In this document: in pieces, positions 17,339 through 28,082 of the stretch | Position numbering within the stretch: the stretch's first letter is position 1 | Layout: every line of letters begins with the position of its first letter | Assembly: GCA_963847675.1 (NCBI GenBank) | Contig: CAWKAP010000009.1 | Location: 191,898-255,897, forward strand | From: JADJWR01 sp963847675 | GTDB lineage: Bacteria > Pseudomonadota > Gammaproteobacteria > Burkholderiales > Burkholderiaceae_F | Reading direction: 5' to 3' | DNA length: 64,000 bases | Notes under the pieces: model-generated | Seen by the model: only the letters and a program-made list of their open reading frames with translations | Database searches by the model: none | Told to the model about the DNA's origin: nothing | Translations under genes and position numbers: made by a program

Positions 17339-18110
17339 GTGTACGTCGATTCGCACTGCCATCTTGCCTTTCCCGAACTCGCCGGCGACATCGACGGCGT
17401 GCTCGCGCGGATGGCCGCCGCCCGGGTGGGCCTGGCGCTCAGCGTCTGCACGCGGCTGGAGGAATTCGAGGCGGTTCATGGGCTAGCGCTGCGCGACGAG
17501 CGCATCTACGCCTCGGTTGGCGTGCATCCGGACACGACCCGAGGCGAAGAGCCCACGGTGCAACGCCTGGTCGATCTGGCCGCCCGGCCCAAGGTCGTCG
17601 CGATCGGCGAAACCGGCCTCGACTATTACCGGCTGCCCGAGCCCCTTGACTGGCAGCGCGAGCGGTTTCGGGTCCACATCCGCGCCGCGCGCGAGGCGGG
17701 CAAGCCGCTGATCATCCACACCCGCTCGGCGGCCGAGGACACGCTGCGGATCATGCGCGAGGAGCGCGCCGGCGAAGCGGGCGGCGTCATGCACTGCTTT
17801 ACCGAGTCCCTCGAGGTCGCGCGGGCGGCGATCGAGATGGGCTTCTTCATCTCGTTCTCGGGCATCGTCACTTTCAAGAGCGCCCAGCGAGCTTCAGGCG
17901 GTCGCGCGGGCGCTGCCGATGGAGCGGATCCTGATCGAGACCGATGCGCCGTACCTTGCGCCCGTGCCGTTTCGCGGCCGGACCAACGAGCCGTCGTTCG
18001 TGCCGCACGTCGCCGCGAAGCTCGGCGATCTGCACGACATTTCGACGGAGGCCGTCGAAGTGGCTACCACAGACAATTTCATGCAATTATTCAAATGTAT
18101 AGGCGCTTGA
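17339..18110 (+). pseudogene. tatD: TatD family DNase/hydrolase, frame broken by one extra base
   Basis: Metal-dependent hydrolase of the TatD family (3'-5' exonuclease/DNA repair), about 256 residues once repaired. Start GTG 17339 just before the metal motif 'DSHCHL'. 'IGETGLDYYRLPEPLDWQRERF' (metal Glu), 'PLIIHTRSA' and 'GGVMHCFTES' follow in the first frame. At about 17883–17885 the frame shifts: with one C of the CCC removed the protein continues 'ELQAVARALPMERILIETDAPYLAPVPFRG', including the late catalytic Asp. The last 25 codons run into unusually A/T-rich DNA. Given the intact remainder, a sequencing error is likelier than inactivation. Confidence 0.88.
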
Positions 18111-18446
18111 GTTCATCTGAACTGTAAGAACAAAGAGCGTCTGGTTTGATTAGAAAAGTCGTCATGAAACAGGTGTTTGCTCGATGCTCTTAATGTGTCT
18201 TGCAATGAGTCGCGCTTCAAGCCATTTGAGTTCGCATAATGAATATTATGTCAACTAAGCTGCGGTTGACTGCCCGAAGCTGGCGCAGCACGTTCTCTCA
18301 GGCGGCCCTTCTCTGACCATCCTGCGCTGCAGTGCTCCAGCTTCCACGAGCGCCATCGGTACCTAACCGGCACAATCGGCGGCGACAATCGAAACGGCGG
18401 GTCGCCGATTTCCGGCGGCGGTAGATGAAATGCGGCGGAGGGCCAG
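18111..18446. other. A/T-rich intergenic stretch with an inverted repeat
   Basis: 336 bases without a recognisable gene. The first half is much richer in A/T than any neighbouring DNA and contains CATAAT-GAAT-ATTATG, a 6-bp inverted repeat with a 4-base loop at 18235–18250. The second half returns to high GC. It separates the tatD operon from a universal stress gene and must hold the promoter of the latter. No confident –35/–10 pair could be assigned. Confidence 0.55.
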
Positions 18447-19292
18447 ATGAACAGCCAGTTGTCACCGACCGGGCGGCTCGAGCGGATCATGCTCGCCACC
18501 GACGGTTCGGAATATTGCGCCGACGCCGAGCGGGTGGCGCTGGCGATGGTCGAGAAGTGCGGCGGAACGCTTCTGATCACCAGCGTCGTGATCACCAATC
18601 CCGCCGCCGAATCCGTCGCGCCGGACCTGATCCAGGCCGCCGAAGAGGAGACACGCGCCCTCCTCCAGCGCATCCACGGCGAGGCGGTCAAGCGAGGCAT
18701 CGCGGCCGAGACGGTCGTCGGCAGAGGCCCCGACCCGCTCGACGAGATCGTTGCGGCCGCCGAGCGGGAGCGCGCCGACGTGATCGTCATGGGCCGGCGC
18801 GGCAAGCGTGGCCTGATGCAGCGAATGATCGGCGACGCCACCGCGCGCGCCGTCGGCAAGGCCAAGTGCAGCGTGCTGGTGGTCATGGAGGGCGCGGCGA
18901 TGTGGCGCAAGCGGATCCTGCTGGCCACCGACGGTTCGCGGTTTTCGGACGCGGCGGCGGTGGCGGCGACGAAGATTGCCGAACTGTGCCGCCTGCCGGT
19001 GACGGTCGTATCGACGATCCGCGATTCCTTCAACGAAGAGCGCGCCGCGGTCGCCGACGAATCGGCTTCCCGCGTGTGCGAGCACCTGAAGAGCAGGAAC
19101 ATCGAGGCCGACCGGGTGGTGCTGCGCGGAGATCCGGACAAACTGATCGTCGAGACCGCGCAGGCCCGTGAAGCGGACCTGATCGTCATGGGCACGCACG
19201 GCCGCACCGGATGGGAGCGCGTCGTGGTCGGCAGTGTCACCGAGAGCGTGATCGGTTCGAGCCGGATTCCCGTTCTGGCGGTCAAGCTCTAG
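18447..19292 (+). CDS. tandem-domain universal stress protein (UspA family)
   Basis: 281 residues made of two UspA folds (about 10–150 and 155–281). Each domain opens with 'ILLATDGS' or 'IMLATDGSEY' and ends with the ATP-binding pattern G-2x-G-9x-G-S/T: 'MGRRGKRGLMQRMIGDAT' in the first and 'MGTHGRTGWERVVVGSVTES' in the second. Both therefore look ATP-binding, resembling stress-induced UspA proteins of starvation and hypoxia regulons. ATG 18447 follows a GGAGGG site. Monocistronic and next to the otsBA pair transcribed towards it. Confidence 0.9.
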   Translation: MNSQLSPTGRLERIMLATDGSEYCADAERVALAMVEKCGGTLLITSVVITNPAAESVAPDLIQAAEEETRALLQRIHGEAVKRGIAAETVVGRGPDPLDEIVAAAERERADVIVMGRRGKRGLMQRMIGDATARAVGKAKCSVLVVMEGAAMWRKRILLATDGSRFSDAAAVAATKIAELCRLPVTVVSTIRDSFNEERAAVADESASRVCEHLKSRNIEADRVVLRGDPDKLIVETAQAREADLIVMGTHGRTGWERVVVGSVTESVIGSSRIPVLAVKL

Positions 19293-19424
19293 AAGAAGAG
19301 GCGGTTCCCGCCCGCGGGCGGCTGGGCTACGCGAGTCTGCCCGGCTGCCTCGGCCGGCGTGCCCCACCCTGCCCCGGTCCCGGCTCTGCATTTCGCCTGG
19401 CCGATGCAAGGCTGCAAGACCGTC

Positions 19425-20240
19425 TCAGTGTGCCGCCGACCGTGCCGGGTGCCCGGAGGCCGACAACTCGCCGATCAGCGCGTCGATCAGGCGCGGGATC
19501 TCCGACGGCGCACGCAGGTAGAGCCGTGCGTGGCTCGCGTCATCGCGGCCGACGCGTACGGTCAGCAGGTCCGGCTCGTGGAGGCGGAAGACGTCCTCGT
19601 CGGTGACGTCATCGCCGACATACAGGCCCGCCTGCGCCCTCGCGAGTTCGAGAAGGCGCAGCATTGCGGTGCCCTTGTCGACAGCGGCCGGCGGCAGGAG
19701 GTTGAACACCATTTTCCCGGTGACGATGCGCGGCGCCGGCTGCAGCGCGGCAAACACCGCGGGCAACTGCGCGCAGGCGCGGGCGCCGTCCCGCGCCTGG
19801 CGGTAGTGCACGGACAGCGACACGTGCTTGTCTTCCAGCATGATCCCGGGGTCGAGGGCGCGCAGCGCCTCGCCGCCGCGCAGTTGCGCCAGCCATCCCT
19901 GGCTGACCGCGACGCACTCGGCCGTCTCTCGTTCGGCGCCGGGCAGGCCGTCGATGCCGTGGTTGCCGACGATGTAATCGACCTGAACTCCGAGGCGGTT
20001 CAGCACATCGTCGCGCGAACGGCCGCTGATCACCGCGGTGGCGCACAGGCCGCGCAGCCGGTCGAGCGCGGCGCGGACGCCCGGGGGCGTGACCACCTGC
20101 TCGGGGCGCAGTGCTATCGGCGCCAGCGTGCCGTCGAAATCGAACGCCGCCAGCAGCCGCCGCCCGCGCAGCCGGCGCAGCGCCTCGGTGCCTTCCCTGG
20201 AGAATGCATAGACGGCAGCGGGAAGAGTCGCGCCGCTCAC
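19425..20240 (-). CDS. otsB: trehalose-6-phosphate phosphatase
   Basis: HAD-superfamily phosphatase converting trehalose-6-phosphate to trehalose, 271 residues. Motif I 'AAFDFDGTLAPI' holds the nucleophile Asp near residue 33. Motif II is 'AVISGRS', and motif IV 'LYVGDDVTDEDVF' carries the Mg-binding acidic residues. Its ATG overlaps the otsA stop by four bases, so the two enzymes are made from one transcript with otsA first. Confidence 0.94.
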   Translation of the reverse strand: MSGATLPAAVYAFSREGTEALRRLRGRRLLAAFDFDGTLAPIALRPEQVVTPPGVRAALDRLRGLCATAVISGRSRDDVLNRLGVQVDYIVGNHGIDGLPGAERETAECVAVSQGWLAQLRGGEALRALDPGIMLEDKHVSLSVHYRQARDGARACAQLPAVFAALQPAPRIVTGKMVFNLLPPAAVDKGTAMLRLLELARAQAGLYVGDDVTDEDVFRLHEPDLLTVRVGRDDASHARLYLRAPSEIPRLIDALIGELSASGHPARSAAH

Positions 20241-22477
20241 GAGGCCACCTTCAGATGCCGGCGCTGCAGCTGTTCGATGCGCGCGCTGACCCGCTCGCGC
20301 GAGCGCACGCGCGCGGCGTCGATCAGCATCGCGCCGGCCCAGCGGTAGATGTTGTGGCTGTGCACCCAGGCACGCATCGTGCGCATCCGTTCGCGCTGCT
20401 CGGCGAGCGGCATCGCCAGCGCGCGCGCCAGCGCGTTGCCGGTTTCCTCGGCCGAGTACGGATTGACCAGCAGCGCCTCGTGCAGTTCGCGCGAGGCGCC
20501 GGTGAACACCGACAGCAGCAGCACGCCCTGATCGTCGTCGCGCGCGGCAACGTACTCCTTCGCCACCAGGTTCATGCCGTCGTGCAGACTGGTCACCATG
20601 CCGACGTCGGCGCTTCGATAGAGGTCGCGCACCTGCGGCGCGCCCTGGTGCTCGATCTTCAGCAGGATCGCCGGTGCGCGCGCGCTACCCACCGCATCGT
20701 TGATCCTCTGCGCCTCGGCCACCACGCGGTCGTGGAAAGCCTGGTACTCGGGCAGATCGCTGCGCGACGGCGAAGCCACCTGCACCAGCGTGAAGCGGCC
20801 GCGCCACTGCGGCTGCGTGGTCATCAGGTGCTCGACCGCGGCAAAGCGTTCGATCAGGCCCTTGATGTAGTCGAGGCGGTCGATGCCGATGGCGATGCGG
20901 TGCCCCTCGGGCAAGCCCAGCGCTGCGTGCACGCGAGTGCGCGTCGCCTCGATCGGCTCTTCGCTGACCGGCGGCCAGGCGATCGAGATCGGGTAGGGCG
21001 CGACGCGGGTGAGCTGGCCGCCTCGATGGATCGTCATGTCTTCGTGTTCGATCCGTGCTTCGAGGAAGGTGTCGACCGCATCGATGAAGTTGCGGCAATG
21101 CGAAGGCGTCTGGAAGCCGACGATGTGGCTGCCGAGCAGGCCTTCGAGGATTTCCTCGCGCCACGGACAGATGCCGAAGGTCTCCGACATCGGCCACGGG
21201 ATGTGCCAGAAGGTGACCACGGTGGCCTGCGGCAGGCGGTCGCGGATCATCTGCGGCACCAGCGGCATGTGATAGTCCTGCACCAGCACCAGCGGATCGG
21301 GCCGCTTGGCGGACTTCACCACCGCATCGGCGAAACGCTGGCTCACGTCGACGAAGTGCCGCCAGTCGTCGGCGCGGAACACGGGCCGGACGTGCGCGAT
21401 ATGGCACAGCGGCCACAGGCCTTCGTTGGCGAAGCCCTCGTAGTAGCCCTTGACCTGTTCCTGGGTCAGCCAGATGCGGCGCAGCGTGTAGGCCGGCCGT
21501 TCCGGGGGCACCTGCACGCGGCCTTCGGCGTCGGAAACCTCCGCGTCGGCGGAGCCGCTGCCGTGCGCGATCCAGGTGCCGCTGGCGGCGCGCAGCACCG
21601 GTTCGAGCGCCGTGACCAGCCCGCTGGCCGGCTGCGCGACGACGATCTCGTCGCCGCGGCGTTCATGCGAATACGGCTGGCGATTCGAAACGACGATGAT
21701 TTCGTCGCCGGCGTACTGGCTCTGCAGCACCGAGCGAAGCCGTTGCGGTGACCAGCCTTCGCTGGCGCCGGTATCCGCGGCACGCTGCCTTTCCAGGCGC
21801 CGGAACAGGCTGCGCACCTCGGCTTCGAGCGGCAGCAGCGCCTTGTCGATGGTGGCCGGGCCCTCGGCGAAAGGTCGCAGCAGACCCTCGCCGGTGAGCA
21901 TCGCGCGCACGCCACGCACCCAGCCGCGCCAGCTCAGGTGCGCGACAGCGACGGTGATGAGCGCAACGACCAGAGCCAGAACGGCGAACGTGGCCATCGC
22001 ATACCAGCGTGTTTCGCTCGAGCGCACCTCGATGAAGCTCATGTCGTGCAGCACCACCATGCTGTGCGCGGCGCCGGCCGCTTCGCCGAGCCGTAATGGC
22101 ACGCGGGTCGCGTGCAGCACGCCCTGCAGCAGGCGCAACACGCGCTCGTCGCCCGCGGAAGGCCTGCAGCCCACGCTTTCCGGAAACTGCGCCGAGCGGG
22201 CGATCATCGTGCCGCGCGCGTCGCACAGGGCCATCGACTGCAGGCGCTCGTCGGTGGAGGCGTCGTTCAGCAGCGCGGTGACCCGGGGCAGCGCGCCCTG
22301 CCCGTACGCATCGCGCAGCGAGCCGGACAGCGTGGCGGTGATGGCCTGCGCGCGCTGGTCGAGGTCGCTCATGAACCAGCGCAGCGTGAGACGGTCGATC
22401 AGCGGCACCGACAGGTACGCCAGCGCGGCGACTGCAAGCAGCAGCGGCAGGACGAATCGCAGGGAAAGTTTCAGCAT
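20237..22477 (-). CDS. otsA: trehalose-6-phosphate synthase with N-terminal membrane-sensor region
   Basis: GT20 glycosyltransferase making trehalose-6-phosphate from UDP-glucose and glucose-6-phosphate. At 746 residues it is about 270 longer than the enterobacterial enzyme. ATG 22477 gives 'MLKLSLRFVLPLLLAVAALAYLSV', a membrane segment, then a periplasmic-looking region of about 150 residues. A second membrane segment follows ('WYAMATFAVLALVVALITVAVAHL', about 185–208), then a HAMP-like linker. The catalytic domain starts near residue 265 ('EIIVVSNRQPYSHER') with 'LVLVQDYHMPLVPQMIRDR', 'FWHIPWP' and 'SLHDGMNLVAKEYVAAR'. The topology is that of a sensor kinase with the kinase replaced by a sugar-phosphate synthase. 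An upstream in-frame extension to 22558 is unlikely. Confidence 0.92.
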   Translation of the reverse strand: MLKLSLRFVLPLLLAVAALAYLSVPLIDRLTLRWFMSDLDQRAQAITATLSGSLRDAYGQGALPRVTALLNDASTDERLQSMALCDARGTMIARSAQFPESVGCRPSAGDERVLRLLQGVLHATRVPLRLGEAAGAAHSMVVLHDMSFIEVRSSETRWYAMATFAVLALVVALITVAVAHLSWRGWVRGVRAMLTGEGLLRPFAEGPATIDKALLPLEAEVRSLFRRLERQRAADTGASEGWSPQRLRSVLQSQYAGDEIIVVSNRQPYSHERRGDEIVVAQPASGLVTALEPVLRAASGTWIAHGSGSADAEVSDAEGRVQVPPERPAYTLRRIWLTQEQVKGYYEGFANEGLWPLCHIAHVRPVFRADDWRHFVDVSQRFADAVVKSAKRPDPLVLVQDYHMPLVPQMIRDRLPQATVVTFWHIPWPMSETFGICPWREEILEGLLGSHIVGFQTPSHCRNFIDAVDTFLEARIEHEDMTIHRGGQLTRVAPYPISIAWPPVSEEPIEATRTRVHAALGLPEGHRIAIGIDRLDYIKGLIERFAAVEHLMTTQPQWRGRFTLVQVASPSRSDLPEYQAFHDRVVAEAQRINDAVGSARAPAILLKIEHQGAPQVRDLYRSADVGMVTSLHDGMNLVAKEYVAARDDDQGVLLLSVFTGASRELHEALLVNPYSAEETGNALARALAMPLAEQRERMRTMRAWVHSHNIYRWAGAMLIDAARVRSRERVSARIEQLQRRHLKVAS

Positions 22478-22887
22478 GACCGGTTGTTGTTTGGCGGCAG
22501 CGGCGGTGCAGACACCCGCACCCGCCCCGCGGATCCATGGCGCCGCAGCCCGACGCACCCTGTTGCAGGCAGCACGCCCTGCGCGCGACGGCTGCTGCAG
22601 TGCGGACTCCGGCCCAGCGGCAGTTGCCGATCAGCGCCGGCTGCGGGTTGGCGCCGCCTCAGATCCGCTCTTCGCCCTACGGACAGTTGCAGCGGAGATG
22701 CGATGGTTGCATGCGCAACATACCGCCGAATCCGCGCAAGCCGTAAGTAAGTCTCCCCAGAAGTCGCCCCGAGACCGGCGCGCCACGTTGCCCGGCCGAC
22801 CCGGGTCGGGGGAGAGAAAAACGCCCACCCGCCCTTACGCGATAATGCGCACGAGAAAAGCTTCCGCATTGATCGACGCGATCTCCA
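22478..22887. other. divergent regulatory region between otsA and the FixJ-type regulator
   Basis: 410 bases without a supported gene; open frames here are shadows in GC-rich DNA. It must contain the promoters of otsAB (leftward) and of the response-regulator gene (rightward). A –10-like GATAAT lies at 22841–22846, 42 bases before the regulator ATG; no good –35 partner was seen. No palindromic operator stood out. Confidence 0.4.
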
Positions 22888-23508
22888 ATGTCTGCCAACC
22901 CCACAGCCTATATTGTCGACGACGACAGCGCGATCCGCGATTCGCTTTCGCTCTGGCTGGGCATGCGCGGAATTCGCTGCCTGGCCTACGAGTCGGCCGA
23001 GCGTTTCCTGGAGTCCGTTCAGCCGGACTGGCGTGGCTGCGTGCTGATCGACCTGCAGCTCGAGGGCATCGACGGTCTGCAACTGCAGGCGCAACTGGCC
23101 GAGCGGAGCATCACGATGCCCGTGATTTTCATCACCGGTCACGGCGATGTCAGTACTGCCCGCGATGCGCTGAAGGCGGGCGCGCTCGATTTCATCGAAA
23201 AGCCGGTCGACAACGACCGGCTCGTCGAACTGGTGGGCGTGGCGATCGCGCGGGATGCAGAAAACGCAGAGCGGCAGGCACAGGCCGCCGTGCTGAACGG
23301 TCGCCTGGAACGCCTGACGCAGCGCGAGCGCGAGGTCATGGCACAGGTCGTAGCCGGCCGCCACAATCGCGAAATCGCCGCCGACCTCGGCATCAGCCCG
23401 CGGACGGTGGAGGTCTACAAGGCGCGCCTGATGGACAAGCTCGACGTGCGGCGAGTCGCCGACCTGGTCAAGCTCGCGCTGGAAGCCGGGAGCGAGTCGC
23501 CGCAGTGA
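22888..23508 (+). CDS. FixJ/TtrR-type response regulator
   Basis: Two-domain response regulator, 206 residues. The receiver domain (1–125) has the acidic pair 'VDDD', the phosphorylatable Asp in 'VLIDLQL' (about residue 54), Thr in 'IFITGHGD' and Lys in 'FIEKPVD'. A linker is followed by a LuxR-type helix-turn-helix ('LTQREREVMAQVVAGRHNREIAADLGISPRTVEVYKARLM'). Such FixJ-like regulators normally pair with a PAS sensor kinase, and none is encoded beside it. The divergent otsAB promoter is the nearest plausible target. Confidence 0.92.
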   Translation: MSANPTAYIVDDDSAIRDSLSLWLGMRGIRCLAYESAERFLESVQPDWRGCVLIDLQLEGIDGLQLQAQLAERSITMPVIFITGHGDVSTARDALKAGALDFIEKPVDNDRLVELVGVAIARDAENAERQAQAAVLNGRLERLTQREREVMAQVVAGRHNREIAADLGISPRTVEVYKARLMDKLDVRRVADLVKLALEAGSESPQ

Positions 23509-23513
23509 CCGAA

Positions 23514-23550
23514 GGCGGCGGCCGGGGATTCCCCCGCCGCCGCCTTTCTG
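23514..23550 (+). terminator. rho-independent terminator after the FixJ-type regulator
   Basis: Six bases after the stop, GGCGGCGGCCGGGG pairs with CCCCCGCCGCCGCC across a 3-base loop, and the stem ends in TTTCT. The stem is nearly perfect and very GC-rich; the T-tract is short, as is common in high-GC genomes. Confidence 0.65.
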
Positions 23551-23794
23551 GCTCTACCCATTTGGATGCCGTCCTGGCGTTGCGGTCGTTGCGTACGTGC
23601 GGCGCCCCTTCTGCCCCGGGCGCGCGGTTCATAGACTCCTTCATCGGCTCCTCGGCGCCCGGCCGTCCAGCGTGGGTCGGCTGTCGCATCCGGATGGGCG
23701 TTGCCTTCCTCAGCCTTCCCGCATTTCCGGCGCCGTCGGCATAAGTGCTGACCCAAAGCAATCGGCAATCCACTGGGTGAATAACATCAAACAC

Positions 23795-25276
23795 ATGCGT
23801 GCCCAAGAGACCCTGTTCGGGCGAGCGCGGAAGTCGGCGCGGGGCGGGTCCGGTACGGCCCGACCGGCTGGCCGAAGGCTGATCGAAGCGCTCGGCCTGC
23901 TGCTCGCGATGGTGCTGGCGGCCGGTGCCGCGCGAGCCGCGACGGTTGCGGTACTGCAGGTCGACGGTGCGATCAGTCCCGCCTCGGCCGATTACGTCGA
24001 GCGCGGCATTGCCGAGGCCAACGAGCAAGGCGCTGCGCTCGTCGTGCTTCAGCTCGACACCCCCGGTGGCCTCGACACCTCGATGCGACAGATCATCAAG
24101 GCGATCCTCGCCTCGCCGGTGCCGGTGGCCAGCTTCGTTTCCCCGGGCGGTGCGCGGGCGGCGAGCGCCGGGACCTACATCCTCTACGCCAGCCACGTCG
24201 CGGCGATGGCGCCGGCCACCAACCTCGGTGCGGCCACGCCGGTGCCAATTGGCATGCCCGGCGCATCGCCGGGTGATGGCACGCCGGTTCGCAAGCCGCA
24301 GGCGGCCCCCAAGAAGGATGGTGAAAAAACCGAAAAGAGCGCAGAGGCGACGCCAGGCGAACCGCTCGCGCCGGCCGACGCGATGCGTGCCAAGCAGGTC
24401 AACGACGCGGTGGCCTACATCCGCAGCCTGGCCGAGCTGCGCGGCCGCAATGCCGACTGGGCCGAGCGCGCGGTTCGCGAAGGCATCAGCCTTTCCGCAG
24501 CCGAAGCGCTCAAGCAGAACGTCATCGACCTGGTGGCGCAGGACGTGCCGGCGCTGCTGAAGGCGCTGCACGGCCGCGAGGTCAAGGTGCTCGAACAGAG
24601 CGTGACGCTCGACACCGAAGGCGCCACGCTGCTCGCGCTGGCGCCGGACGCGCGTTCGCGCTTCCTCGCGGTGATCACCAACCCGAGCGTGGCGCTGATC
24701 CTGATGCTGATCGGTGCCTACGGCCTGTTCTTCGAGTTCTCGTCGCCGGGCTTCGGCGTGGCCGGCGTGGCGGGCGGCATCTGCCTGCTGCTCGGGCTGT
24801 ACGCGCTGCAACTGCTGCCGATCAACTACGCCGGCCTGGGCCTGATCCTGCTCGGCCTGGGATTGATGATCGCCGAAGTGTTCCTGCCGAGCTTCGGCGT
24901 GCTCGGCATCGGCGGCATCGTTGCCTTCGTGCTCGGCGCCACGCTGCTGATCGACACCGACGTGCCCGGCTTCGGAATTCCGCTGCCGGTGATCGTCGCG
25001 ACGGCACTGACGAGCGCGGCGGCGCTGATCCTGGTGGGTGGCGTGGCGCTGCGCGCGCGCCGGGCGCGCGTCGTGAGCGGCGCCGAGGAACTGATCGGCG
25101 CGGTCGGCGAGGTGCTCGACGCCGATGGCTGGGCCTACGTGCACGGCGAGCGCTGGCGCACGCGCAGCGCGGGGCCGCTGGCGCCGGGCGAGAAGGTGCG
25201 CGTCACCGCGATCGAAGGCCTGACCCTCAGCGTGGAGCCGCTGCGCGACGAGGCGGCCGGTAAACAGAAGGAGTGA
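23795..25276 (+). CDS. nfeD: NfeD family membrane-bound serine protease (ClpP class)
   Basis: Long-form NfeD, 493 residues: signal/anchor ('LIEALGLLLAMVLAAGAARA'), a ClpP-like serine protease domain, four membrane segments and a C-terminal OB-fold. The protease shows 'LDTPGGLDTSMRQIIKAI' and 'SPGGARAASAGTYILYASHVAAMAP', the nucleophile Ser lying in the 'ASAGTY' turn. A Lys/Pro-rich loop around residue 165–190 is typical. NfeD proteins act with slipins on membrane-protein quality control; here the slipin gene starts seven bases downstream, the usual pairing. The start at 23795 leaves a short charged N-tail before the hydrophobic signal. Confidence 0.92.
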   Translation: MRAQETLFGRARKSARGGSGTARPAGRRLIEALGLLLAMVLAAGAARAATVAVLQVDGAISPASADYVERGIAEANEQGAALVVLQLDTPGGLDTSMRQIIKAILASPVPVASFVSPGGARAASAGTYILYASHVAAMAPATNLGAATPVPIGMPGASPGDGTPVRKPQAAPKKDGEKTEKSAEATPGEPLAPADAMRAKQVNDAVAYIRSLAELRGRNADWAERAVREGISLSAAEALKQNVIDLVAQDVPALLKALHGREVKVLEQSVTLDTEGATLLALAPDARSRFLAVITNPSVALILMLIGAYGLFFEFSSPGFGVAGVAGGICLLLGLYALQLLPINYAGLGLILLGLGLMIAEVFLPSFGVLGIGGIVAFVLGATLLIDTDVPGFGIPLPVIVATALTSAAALILVGGVALRARRARVVSGAEELIGAVGEVLDADGWAYVHGERWRTRSAGPLAPGEKVRVTAIEGLTLSVEPLRDEAAGKQKE

Positions 25277-25283
25277 CCTGACC

Positions 25284-26045
25284 ATGCTGTTCAATTTCCA
25301 GTTCGGAATCGGCACCGTATTGCTGCTGCTGCTGATCGTCGTCGTTTCGTCGTTCCGCATCCTGCGCGAGTACGAGCGCGGCGTGGTCTTCATGCTCGGC
25401 CGCTTCTGGAGGGTCAAGGGGCCGGGGCTGGTCATCATCATTCCCGGCATCCAGCAGATGGTGCGTGTCGACCTGCGCGTGGTGACGATGGACGTGCCGG
25501 AGCAGGACGTGATCTCGCACGACAACGTCTCGGTGAAGGTCAACGCGATCGTCTTCTTCCGCGTCGTCGAGCCGGACAAGGCGATCATCCAGGTCGCCAA
25601 CTTCCTGCAGGCGACGAGCCAGCTGGCGCAGACGACGCTGCGCGCGGTGCTCGGCAAGCACGAGCTCGACGAGATGCTGTCCGAGCGCGAACGGCTGAAT
25701 CTCGACATCCAGAAGATCCTCGACGCACAGACCGACGCCTGGGGCATCAAGGTCACCAACGTCGAGATCAAGCACGTCGACCTGAACGAATCGATGGTGC
25801 GCGCGATCGCCCGCCAGGCCGAGGCCGAGCGCGAACGGCGTGCTAAGGTTATTCACGCAGAAGGCGAGAAGCAGGCCTCGGCCACCCTGCTCGAAGCCGC
25901 GCAGATGCTGGCTCAGGAGCCGCAGGCGATGCAGCTTCGCTACCTGCAGACGCTCACCCAGATCGCCGGCGACCGAAGTTCGACGATCGTGTTCCCGTTG
26001 CCCATGGACCTGCTGACTCAGCTGAAGATCGGCAAGACCAGCTAG
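25284..26045 (+). CDS. slipin family protein (stomatin/prohibitin homologue)
   Basis: 253-residue slipin: an N-terminal membrane hairpin ('TVLLLLLIVVVSSFRIL'), then a Band 7/SPFH domain ('EYERGVVFMLGRFWRVKGPGL'; 'DVISHDNVSVKVNAIVFFRV'). A helical coiled-coil region with 'RQAEAERERRAKVIHAEGEKQAS' follows. The C-terminus 'DRSSTIVFPLPMDLL' matches the stretch cut by the partner NfeD protease in archaeal pairs. Translationally close to nfeD; together they form a membrane-organising/quality-control module. Confidence 0.93.
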   Translation: MLFNFQFGIGTVLLLLLIVVVSSFRILREYERGVVFMLGRFWRVKGPGLVIIIPGIQQMVRVDLRVVTMDVPEQDVISHDNVSVKVNAIVFFRVVEPDKAIIQVANFLQATSQLAQTTLRAVLGKHELDEMLSERERLNLDIQKILDAQTDAWGIKVTNVEIKHVDLNESMVRAIARQAEAERERRAKVIHAEGEKQASATLLEAAQMLAQEPQAMQLRYLQTLTQIAGDRSSTIVFPLPMDLLTQLKIGKTS

Positions 26046-26135
26046 GCAAGACGGGCCGCCGCCGAGCGGCCCGGCGCCGAAGACCAGTCGGCCCGCACCC
26101 GCTGCGGCGCGGACGTTCGAATCCGTAACAGACTT

Positions 26136-26147
26136 AAAGGAGGCCTC

Positions 26148-26150
<3 letters not shown>
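26136..26150 (+). promoter_or_regulatory. strong ribosome binding site that fixes the TTG start of glgB
   Basis: AAAGGAGG at 26136–26143, a near-perfect anti-16S match, lies four bases before TTG 26148. No ATG or GTG occurs at a suitable distance, so the branching enzyme very probably starts with TTG. Confidence 0.75.

Positions 26151-28063
<1,913 letters not shown>

Positions 28064-28082
<19 letters not shown>

Noticed and set aside
22478..22558. Upstream extension of OtsA by 27 residues
   Set aside because: The extension is polar and would place a basic/Ala stretch before the first membrane helix; ATG 22477 gives a normal membrane N-terminus.
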